A stretch of DNA of 59,438 nt from Terriglobia bacterium (GCA_009838515.1 VXRL01000012.1:57123-116560); one strand, 5' to 3'; counted from the first letter of the stretch, positions 1-10,479 are shown. Numbers and translations are program-made. Notes: a model not told the origin generated them from the sequence alone.

Positions 1-789
1 AACCCGCCGCTGCGACACCTCTGGCCCCCCGTCCCCCCCCCCCGGCCCCCCGGCGGGGGGGGCCGCCCGGCCCCGCCCCCCCCCCCCCGCGCGGCCCCCC
101 CCCCCCACGGCCGCGACCAGCAGGAGAGCGTTGTCGCGCGCGGCACCGCCGAACGCGACCAGCAATTGTGTCGACAGGGGCAGGTTCGCGTCCATGGTTT
201 CGTAGAGTTGCGCGAACTCCGGCACCACGTAGGTCACAAGGAAAACCACCAGCGTGAGCACCAACGCGATCAGCACCGTCGGATAGATCAGCGACACGAG
301 GATCTTTTTGCGGACTGCGAGCGCGAGCTTTTGGTACTCCACGTAGCGCTCGAGCACTGAGTCGAGCGCTCCGGAGCGCTCGCCGGCGAGCAGCGACGTG
401 ACGTAGATAGGCGGGAATGCCTCGCGCTTGGCAAACGCATCCGAGAGCGGCACGCCGACTCTGACGTCGTTGCGGACAGCGGCGATGTGCGCGGCCAAGG
501 CCTTGTTGCGGACGTTCCCCGCCAGTAGCTCGAGAGACTGCGGGATGGGCATGCCCGCGCGGATCATGGCGAGGAATTGCGCGTTGAACACCACGAACTG
601 CTGCAGGTCGAGACGCGCGCGATTCCTGCCGGGCCGGGACGTCTGGATCTCGCCCCGCGTGCGCACCGAACGCACCAACAGGCCGCGCGAGGTGAATTGC
701 CGACGGGCTGCCTGGGCGGAGGAGGCGGCCGCGACCTCCTCGTGGACCCCGCCCTGCTGGTCCGTGTAGCTGACCGTGAACTCAGGCAT
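1..789 (-). CDS. Type II secretion / type IV pilus inner-membrane protein, GspF/PilC family (partial)
   Basis: Inner-membrane platform protein that in this family couples the assembly ATPase to pseudopilus or pilus polymerisation. Reading the minus strand from ATG at 789-787 gives MPEFTVSYTDQQGGVHEEV, then a T2SSF domain from about residue 65 with FNAQFLAMIRAGMPIPQSL and LLAGERSGALDSVLERYVEY. A strong membrane segment follows (ILVSLIYPTVLIALVLTLVV), then VVPEFAQLYETMDANLPLST, typical of the family. The frame stays open to position 1. About 263 codons are present against a usual 400 or so, so the C-terminal T2SSF copy lies beyond the window. Positions 25-118 inside the frame are almost pure C/G and encode only Gly/Pro/Arg/Ala, so that stretch is not trusted. 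The family is clear from the translation; GspF versus PilC cannot be decided without neighbours. Confidence 0.85.
   Translation of the reverse strand, partial: MPEFTVSYTDQQGGVHEEVAAASSAQAARRQFTSRGLLVRSVRTRGEIQTSRPGRNRARLDLQQFVVFNAQFLAMIRAGMPIPQSLELLAGNVRNKALAAHIAAVRNDVRVGVPLSDAFAKREAFPPIYVTSLLAGERSGALDSVLERYVEYQKLALAVRKKILVSLIYPTVLIALVLTLVVFLVTYVVPEFAQLYETMDANLPLSTQLLVAFGGAARDNALLLVAAVGGGGRAGGGGRGRAAPPAGGPGGGDGGPEVSQRRV
25..118. other. C/G homopolymer-rich stretch, probable assembly or base-call artefact
   Basis: This stretch contains repeated long runs of C (10-14 in a row) and a run of G, with almost no A or T. It lies within the reading frame of the GspF-like gene. The flanking bases on both sides return to ordinary composition, and the same frame again gives plausible residues at 1-24. 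Real coding DNA elsewhere in the window never looks like this, so low-quality sequence near a contig end is the simplest explanation. Confidence 0.7.
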
Positions 790-841
790 CGCGCCGGCCC
801 TAGAGGCTAGGACGCTGGGCCCGCCCTCGGCGTGCAGCCCA

Positions 842-3800
842 TCAGAACGAAAATCGCAGACCCAGCTGCAACTGCCGCGCCTGACCCGCTGACAGCGATC
901 GCCCGAAAGTGGCTTGGCCGAACGTCCTTTCCGGCAGGTCGAAGTTGGCGCGGTTCGTAAGGTTGAAAGCCTCCAGCCGCAGTTCGACCCTGCCTTGCTC
1001 GGACAGCCGCAACGATCGCACGACTGCCACGTCCAGGGAGCCGAAGCCCGGACCGGCCAGAATGTTGCGCCCGGCGTTTCCGAACGTGAGCGGCGCAGGC
1101 ATGGCGAATGCCGCCGCGTCGAAGAACTGGCCCGAACCGCGGAGGCCGGTCGCCGGATCGCCGGTCAGGTTGGGCCGATCGGTGCCGAAGATGCCGCCGG
1201 TATTGCCGGTGTTGGAATTGTCAATGGCCAGCTGGGGGGTCAGCGGGCGGCCGCTTCCCGCCGTGGCGATCGCGTAGGCGCGCCAGCCCCCAAGCAGCCT
1301 GTGCCGGAACGGTGACGCCAGTTGCAGGGACAGCGCCAATCGATGGCGCTGGTCGAAATTGGAGAGCCCCTTCTCGGCTCGGAAGTCGTGGCTGTTCTGC
1401 GGAAACGATTGGTCGCCTGAAGAGCTCAGGAACGCCGAAACATCATCGATGGACTTGGCCCAAGTATAGGCCGCGCGAAAGCCGACTAGCTGGCCGAATC
1501 GTCGTTCCAGGGTGGCGACTCCGGAGTGATAGCTGGAGGCCGCGCCAGACTCGAACAGGACAATGTTGGCGAAGCCGGGAGTCGGGCGCCGCGAGTCGAC
1601 CTCGCCCTCCCCTGGAGGGGGCTGGTTCAAGTTGCGCCGCCGCAAGAGCTTGGCTGCTTTCGAGCCGACATAGGACACCCGTGCCACCAGCTTGCCGGGC
1701 AGCGCGCGCTCGAGCCCGAGGTGCCAGTGCTGGGCGTAGCCTGTGCGATAGTCGGGTTGCAGCGTGTTGACCGATGCAGGAGGGGCGAAGCCCGGCCCGG
1801 AGAACGGGTCCGACAATCGCGGCAGAGAGACCTGCGACGGGAAGAACAGCCTTAGGTCGAAGTACGGAGGATTGAAGTACAGGCCGGAGTTGGCTTCCAG
1901 CATGGTCACGTCGTAGTAGAGGCCGTAGGCGGCTCTCAGCACCAGCGAGTCGCGGGGATTCCACGCGAGTCCGATGCGCGGCGCGAAATTGTCGCGATCC
2001 GCCGCGTAGCCCGCCCTGCCCAAGGGCGAGGTGGCAGCGTCCACGAGTCGCAGTGTGCTGAGGTCGAACTGCGAGAAACGGTCATCGGCGTCGCGAACGG
2101 GAGCGTTGTATTCGTAGCGCAGCCCGACGCTCAGCGTCAGTTCTGGGGCGAGCGTCCAGTCGTCCTGGCCAAACACGCTCCAGAATTGCGCGCGCTGGCG
2201 GAAGTCATTGTCCACCACGGTCTGGATGCTGTACGTGGGAAAGCCGAGCAGCAGGTCCGACACGGGGTGTTGCGAAATCACGCCCAAGAAATTGAACTGC
2301 CCGCGTCCGAACAGGCCTTGAGTGCCGTCAATGCTGACGCTGCGCAGTTCACCACCCCACTTGAGCCGGTGCGTTGACATTGCCCGCGTGAGACTAGCAG
2401 CGACGTGTCTCGTGGTGCTTACGCGAACGATCGGGAGCGCGGTGTCGTCCGACAGGCTGGCATAGCCGCCCACGTTGATACTGGGAAATCCCACGAAGCG
2501 GGGATCGGTTGTCAGGCCCATAATGCCCAGCTCGCTGGAAACGTCGCGACCCGCGTTCTGGTGCGTGACCGCGCGGCGCAGGCGGTTGAACCCTGCCCGG
2601 ATCTCTAGCAGGGTCAGCGCCGAGAACGCCTGCGAGTAGGCCGCGGCCAAGTGCTGGCCTCGGTCGAGAGTAAAGCTCCCGAAGCCCGGCACGTCCGAAT
2701 CCGAGAACGGGCTGAAAGAGCGCAGGTGGCCGGAGTTGAAGCGCGCGAAGAGGCGGCTCTCGGCGGCCGGGTCGTGGTCCAGGCGCCCCGTGAGTTGATT
2801 CATCAAGGCGTCCCCGTCCGGCGTCGAAACGAAGTTTTGTACCGGATCCCGCCGGTTGGGGTCCGGCCAGTACCGGGCCGCGCCCGCTCCCGCCGGATCC
2901 TGCCTGCCCCGGGGAACGCGGTTGTCCGGGAACGGCGCTGCTGCGAAGGGATCTATCACCGGTGCCGGAAGGTCGGAGAAATCCCCCGTGCGCTGTGCCG
3001 GAGTCGGCACTGACGCCGTGCGCGTCGCGGCATCGTCAATGCGGGTGCCCTCGAAGCCGGCGAAGAAGAACGTGCGCTCGCCAGGCAGCGGCCCGCCCAG
3101 AGCGCCGCCGAACTGACCGCGCCGGTACGTCGGCTTCGGCTCGTCCTCCGGGTCGAAGTAGTTCGGCTCGTCGAGCGCCTCGTTGCGCAGATAGTGGTAG
3201 GCCGATCCGTGCAGCTCGCGGGTGCCCGAGCGGCTTACGACGTTCACCTGCCCGCCCGAGCTGCGACCGAACTCGGCCTTGTAGCCGGAAACATGGAGCC
3301 GGAACTCGCGGACGCTGTCGAGAGGCGGGCTGACGACGATTCGGTTGATATAGATGTCGTTGTTGTCGATGCCGTCGAGCAGGAAGCTGTTGGCTGTCTC
3401 GCGCCCGCCCGAGACATGGAAGCCGCTGTCATTCTGGGAGGAGAGTTCGGAGCCCGGAGCGCTGGAGTGAGCCCCGCCGGCTAGCAGCGTCAGCGGCAGG
3501 AACACTCGCTGGTTAAGGGGCAGGTTGCGCATCCTGCCGCGCTCGATCACCGTGCCCAGCGCTGCGGTTTCGGCCTCGATCAGCGGGGTCGAGTCCACCA
3601 CGTCAACGCTGGTCTGAAGCGCTTCGAGCACCATTTCGAGCCGCACCTGGACGCTGGTGCCGACCCGCACCGCGACCCGCGCAACCGCTGCGGACAGCCC
3701 GTCGGCAGTTGGCGTGAGGTCGTAGGTTCCAGGCGGCAGCAAAGGGAAGACGAACGTGCCGTCCGGCGTCGAAGGCGAGCTGTGCCGCCGGCCGGTTTCG

Positions 3801-3949
3801 ACGTGCGCCGCGACGACTTCCGCCGGCACACGACCGCCTGACGGCCCCGTGACCGTACCGGAAATGCTGCCACTCACCACCTGGGCCTGGAGCGTGACCA
3901 GCGATGCCGCGAAGAACGCCATCGCGGCCGTGCAGCCAAGACGACACAT
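842..3949 (-). CDS. TonB-dependent receptor, Oar-like, with N-terminal carboxypeptidase-regulatory-like domain
   Basis: Predicted outer-membrane receptor of 1035 residues. The start at 3949 is chosen because it opens directly into a signal peptide (MCRLGCTAAMAFFAASLVTL) ending near QAQ. An upstream in-frame ATG at 4126 would add 59 non-conserved residues and overlap the next gene. Domains in order: signal peptide; CarboxypepD_reg-like beta-sandwich at about 25-110 (SGSISGTVTGPSGG, GTFVFPLLPPGTYDL); TonB plug at about 125-250 (motif RNLPLNQRVF); then a long 22-strand-type barrel to the C-terminus, ending LGLRFSF with the terminal aromatic residue of outer-membrane proteins. This architecture is greatly expanded in Acidobacteriota. 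The substrate is unknown. The LytTR regulator gene lies 71 bases upstream on the same strand and the GspF-like gene 52 bases downstream. Confidence 0.88.
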   Translation of the reverse strand: MCRLGCTAAMAFFAASLVTLQAQVVSGSISGTVTGPSGGRVPAEVVAAHVETGRRHSSPSTPDGTFVFPLLPPGTYDLTPTADGLSAAVARVAVRVGTSVQVRLEMVLEALQTSVDVVDSTPLIEAETAALGTVIERGRMRNLPLNQRVFLPLTLLAGGAHSSAPGSELSSQNDSGFHVSGGRETANSFLLDGIDNNDIYINRIVVSPPLDSVREFRLHVSGYKAEFGRSSGGQVNVVSRSGTRELHGSAYHYLRNEALDEPNYFDPEDEPKPTYRRGQFGGALGGPLPGERTFFFAGFEGTRIDDAATRTASVPTPAQRTGDFSDLPAPVIDPFAAAPFPDNRVPRGRQDPAGAGAARYWPDPNRRDPVQNFVSTPDGDALMNQLTGRLDHDPAAESRLFARFNSGHLRSFSPFSDSDVPGFGSFTLDRGQHLAAAYSQAFSALTLLEIRAGFNRLRRAVTHQNAGRDVSSELGIMGLTTDPRFVGFPSINVGGYASLSDDTALPIVRVSTTRHVAASLTRAMSTHRLKWGGELRSVSIDGTQGLFGRGQFNFLGVISQHPVSDLLLGFPTYSIQTVVDNDFRQRAQFWSVFGQDDWTLAPELTLSVGLRYEYNAPVRDADDRFSQFDLSTLRLVDAATSPLGRAGYAADRDNFAPRIGLAWNPRDSLVLRAAYGLYYDVTMLEANSGLYFNPPYFDLRLFFPSQVSLPRLSDPFSGPGFAPPASVNTLQPDYRTGYAQHWHLGLERALPGKLVARVSYVGSKAAKLLRRRNLNQPPPGEGEVDSRRPTPGFANIVLFESGAASSYHSGVATLERRFGQLVGFRAAYTWAKSIDDVSAFLSSSGDQSFPQNSHDFRAEKGLSNFDQRHRLALSLQLASPFRHRLLGGWRAYAIATAGSGRPLTPQLAIDNSNTGNTGGIFGTDRPNLTGDPATGLRGSGQFFDAAAFAMPAPLTFGNAGRNILAGPGFGSLDVAVVRSLRLSEQGRVELRLEAFNLTNRANFDLPERTFGQATFGRSLSAGQARQLQLGLRFSF

Positions 3950-4020
3950 CCTATGCAGAAATAGGACATCCCCGCAGCGGCCCTGGCCGGTGCCACGGTG
4001 TCTCGCATCCCTGCTCTGCG

Positions 4021-4785
4021 CTAGAGCTTGAACAGTTCGCGTAGCCGCTTGGTTTGGCCGCGGCTCACGGGAACTTCGGTCCCGTCCGGATCGCTCATGC
4101 GCAGCTGATAGTTCGACTTGAACCAAGGCAGTACCTCTTTGATGCGGTTGATGTTGACGATGTATGAACGATGGGGCCTCCAGAACCGAGGATCCTCCAG
4201 CGTCGCGTGCAGTTCGTCGAGCGTCTTGTAGTTGCTGTGCCCGTCCAACTCGGCCGCTACGATGCGAATCGCGCCGGAATCGACAGTGGCGAAGATCACA
4301 TCCGCGGCGTCGACCAGCATCATGCGGTCGCCCCCCCGAATCAGGACCTTGGTCGGTGGCGCGGGCTGGTTGCGAACCGTCGCTAGGAGACGGGCCAAGC
4401 GCTCGGATTCGCGTTCCGGTGAGAGGATCTGTTGTTGCGCCCGGCGAATCGCCCGTCCCAAGCGGTCCTTCTCGACGGGCTTGAGCAGGTAGTCCGCGGC
4501 GTTGACGTCGAAAGCCTCGACGGCGTACTGGTCAAAGGCCGTGGCAAACACGATATAGGGGATCTTGCCCCCGCGCGCGAGCAGCTCCCGCGCCACTTCG
4601 AGCCCGTTGCGGCCCGGCATCTGGACGTCAAGGAAGACGATGTCGGGCTCGAGGTCGGCGACTTGATCGATCGCCCTGTGGCCATCCGCCGCCTCGCCGA
4701 CGACTTCGATTTCGGGAAACGACTGCAGCAGGAAGCCCAGTTCCTCGCGGGCCAGGGCCTCGTCGTCAACGAGCAAGGCCGTCAT
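4021..4785 (-). CDS. Response regulator, receiver plus LytTR DNA-binding domain
   Basis: Two-component response regulator of 254 residues. The receiver domain (1-120) starts MTALLVDDEALARE with the acidic pair, has the phospho-acceptor Asp at 53 in FLDVQMPG, the switch Thr near 82 (ATAFDQYAVEAF) and Lys102 in LLKPVEK. After a linker, a LytTR domain (about 153-252) carries FWRPHRSYIVNINRIKEV and PVSRGQTKRLRELF, the usual DNA-contacting core. An alternative ATG at 4815 would add ten residues. The later ATG is preferred because it matches the family N-terminus and has AGGCGGAAGC just before it. No histidine kinase lies next to it in the window. The gene lies immediately upstream of the Oar-like receptor on the same strand, which it may control. 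Confidence 0.9.
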   Translation of the reverse strand: MTALLVDDEALAREELGFLLQSFPEIEVVGEAADGHRAIDQVADLEPDIVFLDVQMPGRNGLEVARELLARGGKIPYIVFATAFDQYAVEAFDVNAADYLLKPVEKDRLGRAIRRAQQQILSPERESERLARLLATVRNQPAPPTKVLIRGGDRMMLVDAADVIFATVDSGAIRIVAAELDGHSNYKTLDELHATLEDPRFWRPHRSYIVNINRIKEVLPWFKSNYQLRMSDPDGTEVPVSRGQTKRLRELFKL

Positions 4786-4817
4786 GCTTCCGCCTGAGCG
4801 GGAATCTGCCGACATCG

Positions 4818-4845
4818 TTGATCGATCCTAGGGCGAGTGTAGCAT
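4818..4845 (+). promoter_or_regulatory. Candidate sigma70-type promoter with almost no leader
   Basis: TTGATC at 4818-4823 and TAGCAT at 4840-4845 are separated by 16 bases. The expected start of transcription falls within a few bases of the two candidate start codons at 4849 and 4855, so the transcript would have little or no 5' leader. Each hexamer matches four of six consensus positions or better. Confidence 0.4.
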
Positions 4846-4848
4846 TGG

Positions 4849-5517
4849 ATGGGCATGCCCCGATCTCCGGCCATTGCAGTCGCGCTTTTCGCCAAGGCAC
4901 CGCGGGCCGGCATGGTCAAGACCCGCCTCGCCCGGGACCTTTCGCCCCAGGCCGCGGCAGAGTTTCATCGTCTCAGCACCCTGGCGACGTGGGAGCGACT
5001 CGCCAATTCGCCGGCCCATCAGGCCTTCCTCTACTGCGACGTGAGATGGGACGAATTTGAGGCTGTCGCAAACGGCGGTCGCTTTCGATTGCAGCGAGGC
5101 AGCGACTTGGGCCAGCGCATGCGGCTCTGCTTGGAAGAGTTGCTGGGCGACGGATACGGCAAGGCCCTGATCGTGGGCAGCGATGCGCCCACGCTGCCGT
5201 CGGCGCAACTCGTCGAGGCTTCAGCTGCGCTCGATTCGGCCGACGTGGCCTTGGGCCCTTCAGACGATGGGGGCTTTACGCTCATCGGAGCGACCTGCGT
5301 CGCCGCGGCAATGTTTCGGGGCGTGACTTGGTCGCGTCCGGACACGCGCAGAGCGTGCATCGCTGCCGTGCAAGCCGCCGGCCTCAAGGCCGTGGAAACG
5401 CGAACGACGGGCTATGACGTGGATACCGTGTCGGGCCTGAAGCGGCTGGCGGACGATGTCGGCCTGCCTGCCAGCTTGGAATCCTGGCTGCTACCGTACC
5501 GCGAGCAGCTGTCATAG
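4849..5517 (+). CDS. TIGR04282/DUF2064 family glycosyltransferase-like protein
   Basis: Protein of 222 residues with a GT-A nucleotide-sugar-transferase-like fold, annotated in databases as TIGR04282 family (arsenosugar-type) glycosyltransferase. The sequence shows VALFAKAPRAGMVKTRLAR near the start, VGSDAPTLPSAQLVEA in the centre and LGPSDDGGFTLIGA with the acidic/glycine motif expected at the active site. Length matches the family. Start codons ATG 4849 and 4855 are both possible; no ribosome site is seen for either. The gene converges on manC and the two coding regions overlap by six bases. The real acceptor and donor are not known for most members, so only the family is called. There are no other arsenosugar genes nearby. 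Confidence 0.8.
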   Translation: MGMPRSPAIAVALFAKAPRAGMVKTRLARDLSPQAAAEFHRLSTLATWERLANSPAHQAFLYCDVRWDEFEAVANGGRFRLQRGSDLGQRMRLCLEELLGDGYGKALIVGSDAPTLPSAQLVEASAALDSADVALGPSDDGGFTLIGATCVAAAMFRGVTWSRPDTRRACIAAVQAAGLKAVETRTTGYDVDTVSGLKRLADDVGLPASLESWLLPYREQLS

Positions 5518-6603
5518 CAGGTGCTTGTGATCGTCGTCCGCGAGAGACGAAGTGACTTCGGAGAGATTCTGAGCCTCGTGCCGAGGACAGACCAAGAGCG
5601 CGTCCGGAGTCTCGACGATCACTAGGTCGCTTACGCCGAGCAGGGCCACGTGCTTGCTCGGCACGTCCAGGTAGTTTCCCGAGGACCGCACCAGCGTGCT
5701 CGGCGTGGGCGCGCAGTTGCCGTCGGCGTCCTTCGGGAGCAGCGTTTGGAGAGACTCCCAGCTGCCCAGATCGCTCCAGCCGATGTTTGGAGCGGCTAGG
5801 CCCCAAACCCGATCCGAGCGCTCCAAGATGCCGGTATCAACCGAGACGTGCGCGCACTCCCGGTAGCGCTGGGCGAGCCGCTCGCCGATTTCGCCCGCGT
5901 CGCCGCCTGCGATCGCCGCTAGCGCAGTCCAAGTATCCGGCAAGTGTCGCAGCATCTCCTCTGCGAGGACCGCCGCCCTCCAGAAGAACTGGCCGCTGTT
6001 CCAATAGAGCCGCCCGCTCCGGACGAACCTTTCCGCCGTGCGCCGGTCGGGCTTCTCACGAAAGCGCGTCACCTTCACCGCTTGGCTGTGGCCCGGCTGG
6101 ATCGGATCGGCGAATTCGATATAGCCGAAGCCGGTCTCGGGCCGCTGGGGCTGGATTCCCAGCACGATCAGGCGATCAGCGTCAGCCGCTGTCAGAGCCG
6201 ATTCGACCAGCTCGTGGTATCGCTGTTCGTTGCCGATGTGATGGTCGGCCGGAAAAACTCCCATGACAGCGTCAGGATCCTGGTCGAGGATGAGCGCGGC
6301 CGCCAGACCAGCCGCCGGAGCTGTTCCCCTGGCCACCGGCTCGCCGATCAGGCGCCCGGAGGGCACCTCCGGCAGCTCGGAAGAAACGGCCTCCAGCAGA
6401 CGCTGGGCCGTCGCGACCCAGATGTTCTCGGCCGGAAACGAGTTGCGCAATCGTTCAAACGTCCGCCTAAGCAGGGTCGGGCCGCCCAGCGGCGCGAGCA
6501 GCTGCTTCGGCCTTTCGATGCGGCTGCGAGGCCAAAAACGTACCCCGCGGCCGCCGGCGATGATAACCGCGTGGCGCTGCGGCCCGTGTAGCCCGCTGCG
6601 CAT
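5512..6603 (-). CDS. manC: Mannose-1-phosphate guanylyltransferase
   Basis: Forms GDP-mannose from GTP and mannose 1-phosphate, feeding polysaccharide and glycan synthesis in the cytoplasm. The 363-residue protein has the pyrophosphorylase signature AVIIAGGRGVRFWPRSR followed by RPKQLLAP, the FPADHHIGN motif, VTRFREKPDR and LYWNSGQFFW, all typical of the GDP-mannose branch of the family. It lacks the C-terminal phosphomannose isomerase domain, so it is monofunctional. The start at 6603 sits 12 bases after the lepB stop with GAGG upstream; an earlier ATG at 6630 would overlap lepB. It is probably cotranscribed with lepB on the minus strand. At its 3' end it overlaps the convergent glycosyltransferase-like gene by six bases. 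Confidence 0.92.
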   Translation of the reverse strand: MRSGLHGPQRHAVIIAGGRGVRFWPRSRIERPKQLLAPLGGPTLLRRTFERLRNSFPAENIWVATAQRLLEAVSSELPEVPSGRLIGEPVARGTAPAAGLAAALILDQDPDAVMGVFPADHHIGNEQRYHELVESALTAADADRLIVLGIQPQRPETGFGYIEFADPIQPGHSQAVKVTRFREKPDRRTAERFVRSGRLYWNSGQFFWRAAVLAEEMLRHLPDTWTALAAIAGGDAGEIGERLAQRYRECAHVSVDTGILERSDRVWGLAAPNIGWSDLGSWESLQTLLPKDADGNCAPTPSTLVRSSGNYLDVPSKHVALLGVSDLVIVETPDALLVCPRHEAQNLSEVTSSLADDDHKHLL

Positions 6604-6614
6604 GGGCGGAGACC

Positions 6615-7409
6615 TCAGGCCCCTGACCACTCGTAGCCGCGAATCAACTTCAGTGTTCGGGACCAGCGCGTCTTCGTGAAGAAGTTCAGGGCCAGGTCGC
6701 GCAGGTGCTCGAGGGACACGCCTGGGTCTTGCAGGTGTGCGGTAGGGGCGTCGTAGGACCAGTAAATGATCAGGGGCTTGCCGACGATGTGTGCCCGCGG
6801 AACGAAGCCCCAGTAGCGGCTGTCGAGCGACTGGTCGCGGTTGTCGCCCATCGCGAAATAGTTCCCTTCTGGTACGACCAGCTCGCCGTCCTCGACATGC
6901 TCCTTGAGCATGCGCAAGGCCGGCTCGTAGATTTGCATCGACGTCGGCATGGTAGGGAAGTTGTCGCGGTAAGAGTCCATGAAATCGCTCTTGTACACCA
7001 CGTAGGGTTCGTCCGCCTTTTGGCCATTGATCAACAGTTGCTTATCGACGATGCGAATGCGGTCTCCAGGGACCCCTACGACGCGCTTGACGAAGGTCTG
7101 CTCCAAGTCCATTGGATAGCGGAAGACAATGATGTCTCCGCGCTCGACCTCTTGATACGGCAGCAGGTATTGGCTGATGGCGCCAGCCGGCGCGTAGGCA
7201 AGCTTGTCCACGAGCAAATGGTCGCCGATCAGCAGCGAGTCCTCCATCGACCCGGTCGGGATCACGAACGCCTGGACGAGTGTCGTCGTGCCGAATAGCA
7301 GCAGCAGGATCGTGACCGTCCACTCGGCGATGATGCCGCGCGACGGCTGCACGGCCTCCTGCGGGGCCTCCTCGTCGGGCTTCGCAGTCTTCGCTGGGGT
7401 CGCTTGCAT
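6615..7409 (-). CDS. lepB: Signal peptidase I
   Basis: Membrane-bound serine protease that removes Sec and Tat signal peptides. The 264-residue protein has a charged N-terminal tail, one membrane segment at about 29-50 ([20 protein letters not shown]), then the catalytic Ser54 in [15 protein letters not shown] and the general base Lys108 in [12 protein letters not shown]. Box E is present as [18 protein letters not shown]. Between these lies an insertion of about 40 residues, and the C-terminal tail (about 225-264) is longer than in E. coli-type cores. The many exported proteins in this window are its likely substrates. manC follows 12 bases downstream of the stop. Confidence 0.95.
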   Translation of the reverse strand: MQATPAKTAKPDEEAPQEAVQPSRGIIAEWTVTILLLLFGTTTLVQAFVIPTGSMEDSLLIGDHLLVDKLAYAPAGAISQYLLPYQEVERGDIIVFRYPMDLEQTFVKRVVGVPGDRIRIVDKQLLINGQKADEPYVVYKSDFMDSYRDNFPTMPTSMQIYEPALRMLKEHVEDGELVVPEGNYFAMGDNRDQSLDSRYWGFVPRAHIVGKPLIIYWSYDAPTAHLQDPGVSLEHLRDLALNFFTKTRWSRTLKLIRGYEWSGA

Positions 7410-7501
7410 GGCAGAATTCGAGCCGCGCTTGGAGGCCGAACCTTCATCTTACTCCGCCAGGGCCCATGTCCCGAGCCGTCCGGCCCCCGCCGCGGGCGGC
7501 G

Positions 7502-7531
7502 TTGTCGCCTGGGAGCGCCCAATGATATGCT
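7502..7531 (+). promoter_or_regulatory. Candidate promoter for icd
   Basis: TTGTCG at 7502-7507, an 18-base spacer and TATGCT at 7526-7531, with TGA directly before the second hexamer (extended -10 form). It lies in the 213-base region between divergent lepB and icd and would give a leader of about 85 bases. Both hexamers match four of six consensus positions, so support is moderate. Confidence 0.35.
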
Positions 7532-7622
7532 TGGATTTGGGGCCGACCGGGATGCTCTGCCCGGTTTCAGGGCTCGACAGCAACGTTCCGAGCCGCGAGC
7601 CTCTCCGAGCACCGCAAGCGCT

Positions 7623-9824
<2,202 letters not shown>

Positions 9825-9826
<2 letters not shown>

Positions 9827-9856
9827 CCCGCGGGGCATGGTCGCGGCTCGCGGGCT
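9825..9856 (+). terminator. Hairpin after mdh
   Basis: AGCCCGCG at 9825-9832 pairs with CGCGGGCT at 9849-9856, giving eight base pairs around a 16-base loop, and it starts within the mdh stop codon. No T-run follows, so it is a possible but not typical intrinsic terminator. Confidence 0.35.
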
Positions 9857-9863
9857 CCAGGGC

Positions 9864-9893
9864 TTGACTAACTGGCCGCTGCAACGCTAGAGT
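9864..9893 (+). promoter_or_regulatory. Candidate promoter for the first small secreted protein
   Basis: TTGACT at 9864-9869 and TAGAGT at 9888-9893 are 18 bases apart. They lie 44-73 bases upstream of the start codon at 9937, just after the hairpin that follows mdh. The first hexamer matches consensus well, the second only partly. Confidence 0.35.
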
Positions 9894-9936
9894 TCGGTTC
9901 TGGTCGCATCTTCGACCGCAAGAGAGGAACATCCAA

Positions 9937-10239
9937 ATGAAGAGACTGATCACGCTGCTGGCGCTCGCCATGTTGGCTGCGCCGCTTTGCCTGGCAGGGT
10001 CGGTTACCGGCCATGTGCTGGACCTGAACTGCGCGAAGGCCGGTCACGTTGACTTAGCCTGTGCGGTGAACTGCATCAAGAGCGGAGCAACCGCTGCGGT
10101 CGTAACGGCCGATGGCAAGATCTACGAGGTTGCCGAGCAAGCCAAGCTGGTGGAGCATGCTGGCACGAAGGTCACGGTGACCGGCAACATCGAAGGCATG
10201 AAGATCACATCGGTGGAAAAGGTCGAAAAGGCCAGCTGA
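9937..10239 (+). CDS. Small secreted cysteine-containing protein, paralogue A
   Basis: Protein of 100 residues with a clear signal peptide (MKRLITLLALAMLAAPLCLA, cleavage expected near residue 20) and a mature part of about 80 residues. It has Cys32, Cys42 and Cys46 (pattern C-x9-C-x3-C) followed by short beta-strand-like segments (AAVVTADGKIYEV, KVTVTGNIEGMKITSVEKV), which suggests a small beta-rich or OB-like periplasmic domain. AGAGAGG precedes the ATG. It is clearly related to the 103-residue protein at 14175-14486; the two bracket the succinate dehydrogenase genes. No function is recognised. Metal or thiol chemistry in the envelope is possible but unproven. Confidence 0.85.
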   Translation: MKRLITLLALAMLAAPLCLAGSVTGHVLDLNCAKAGHVDLACAVNCIKSGATAAVVTADGKIYEVAEQAKLVEHAGTKVTVTGNIEGMKITSVEKVEKAS

Positions 10240-10296
10240 GCCGGTTCTGATCCGACGCAGACGCGCCCTCTGCGCTCACTGGCTCGGTGTTCCCGT

Positions 10297-10334
10297 CCCG
10301 TTCCACGAAGCAGGCCGCATCTGAACGGAACGGG
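10297..10334. repeat. Inverted repeat between paralogue A and sdhC
   Basis: CCCGTTCC at 10297-10304 is complementary to GGAACGGG at 10327-10334, with 22 bases between. It may form a weak hairpin after the small-protein gene. No T-run follows. Confidence 0.35.
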
Positions 10335-10402
10335 AGAGATGGCTACGCGCACTCCCTAAATTGGTCACCACAAGACGCTGTCCGGCCCCCCCGGGGCAGG
10401 GG

Positions 10403-10426
10403 GGCATTTCCCAAAGTTGAAATGCC
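10403..10426. promoter_or_regulatory. Palindrome overlapping the -35 element of the sdh promoter (candidate operator)
   Basis: GGCATTTC at 10403-10410 and GAAATGCC at 10419-10426 form a perfect 8-base inverted repeat with an 8-base centre. The right arm overlaps the TTGAAA hexamer at 10417-10422. Position and symmetry fit a dimeric repressor site; the cognate regulator is not known. Confidence 0.45.
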
Positions 10427-10446
10427 TCCAATGGCCTCGTTACAAT
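10417..10446 (+). promoter_or_regulatory. Candidate sigma70-type promoter of the sdh operon
   Basis: TTGAAA at 10417-10422, an 18-base spacer and TACAAT at 10441-10446, placed 34 bases before the sdhC start. Both hexamers match five of six consensus positions, which is strong for a 64 percent or higher GC background. Confidence 0.55.
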
Positions 10447-10479
10447 CCTAGATTCTGTCTGGGGCAGACTGGAGAGACC

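Noticed and set aside
10383..10404. C-run/G-run hairpin before the sdh promoter as a terminator
   Set aside because: The pairing is possible but low-complexity and lacks a T-run; it was not listed as a separate terminator.
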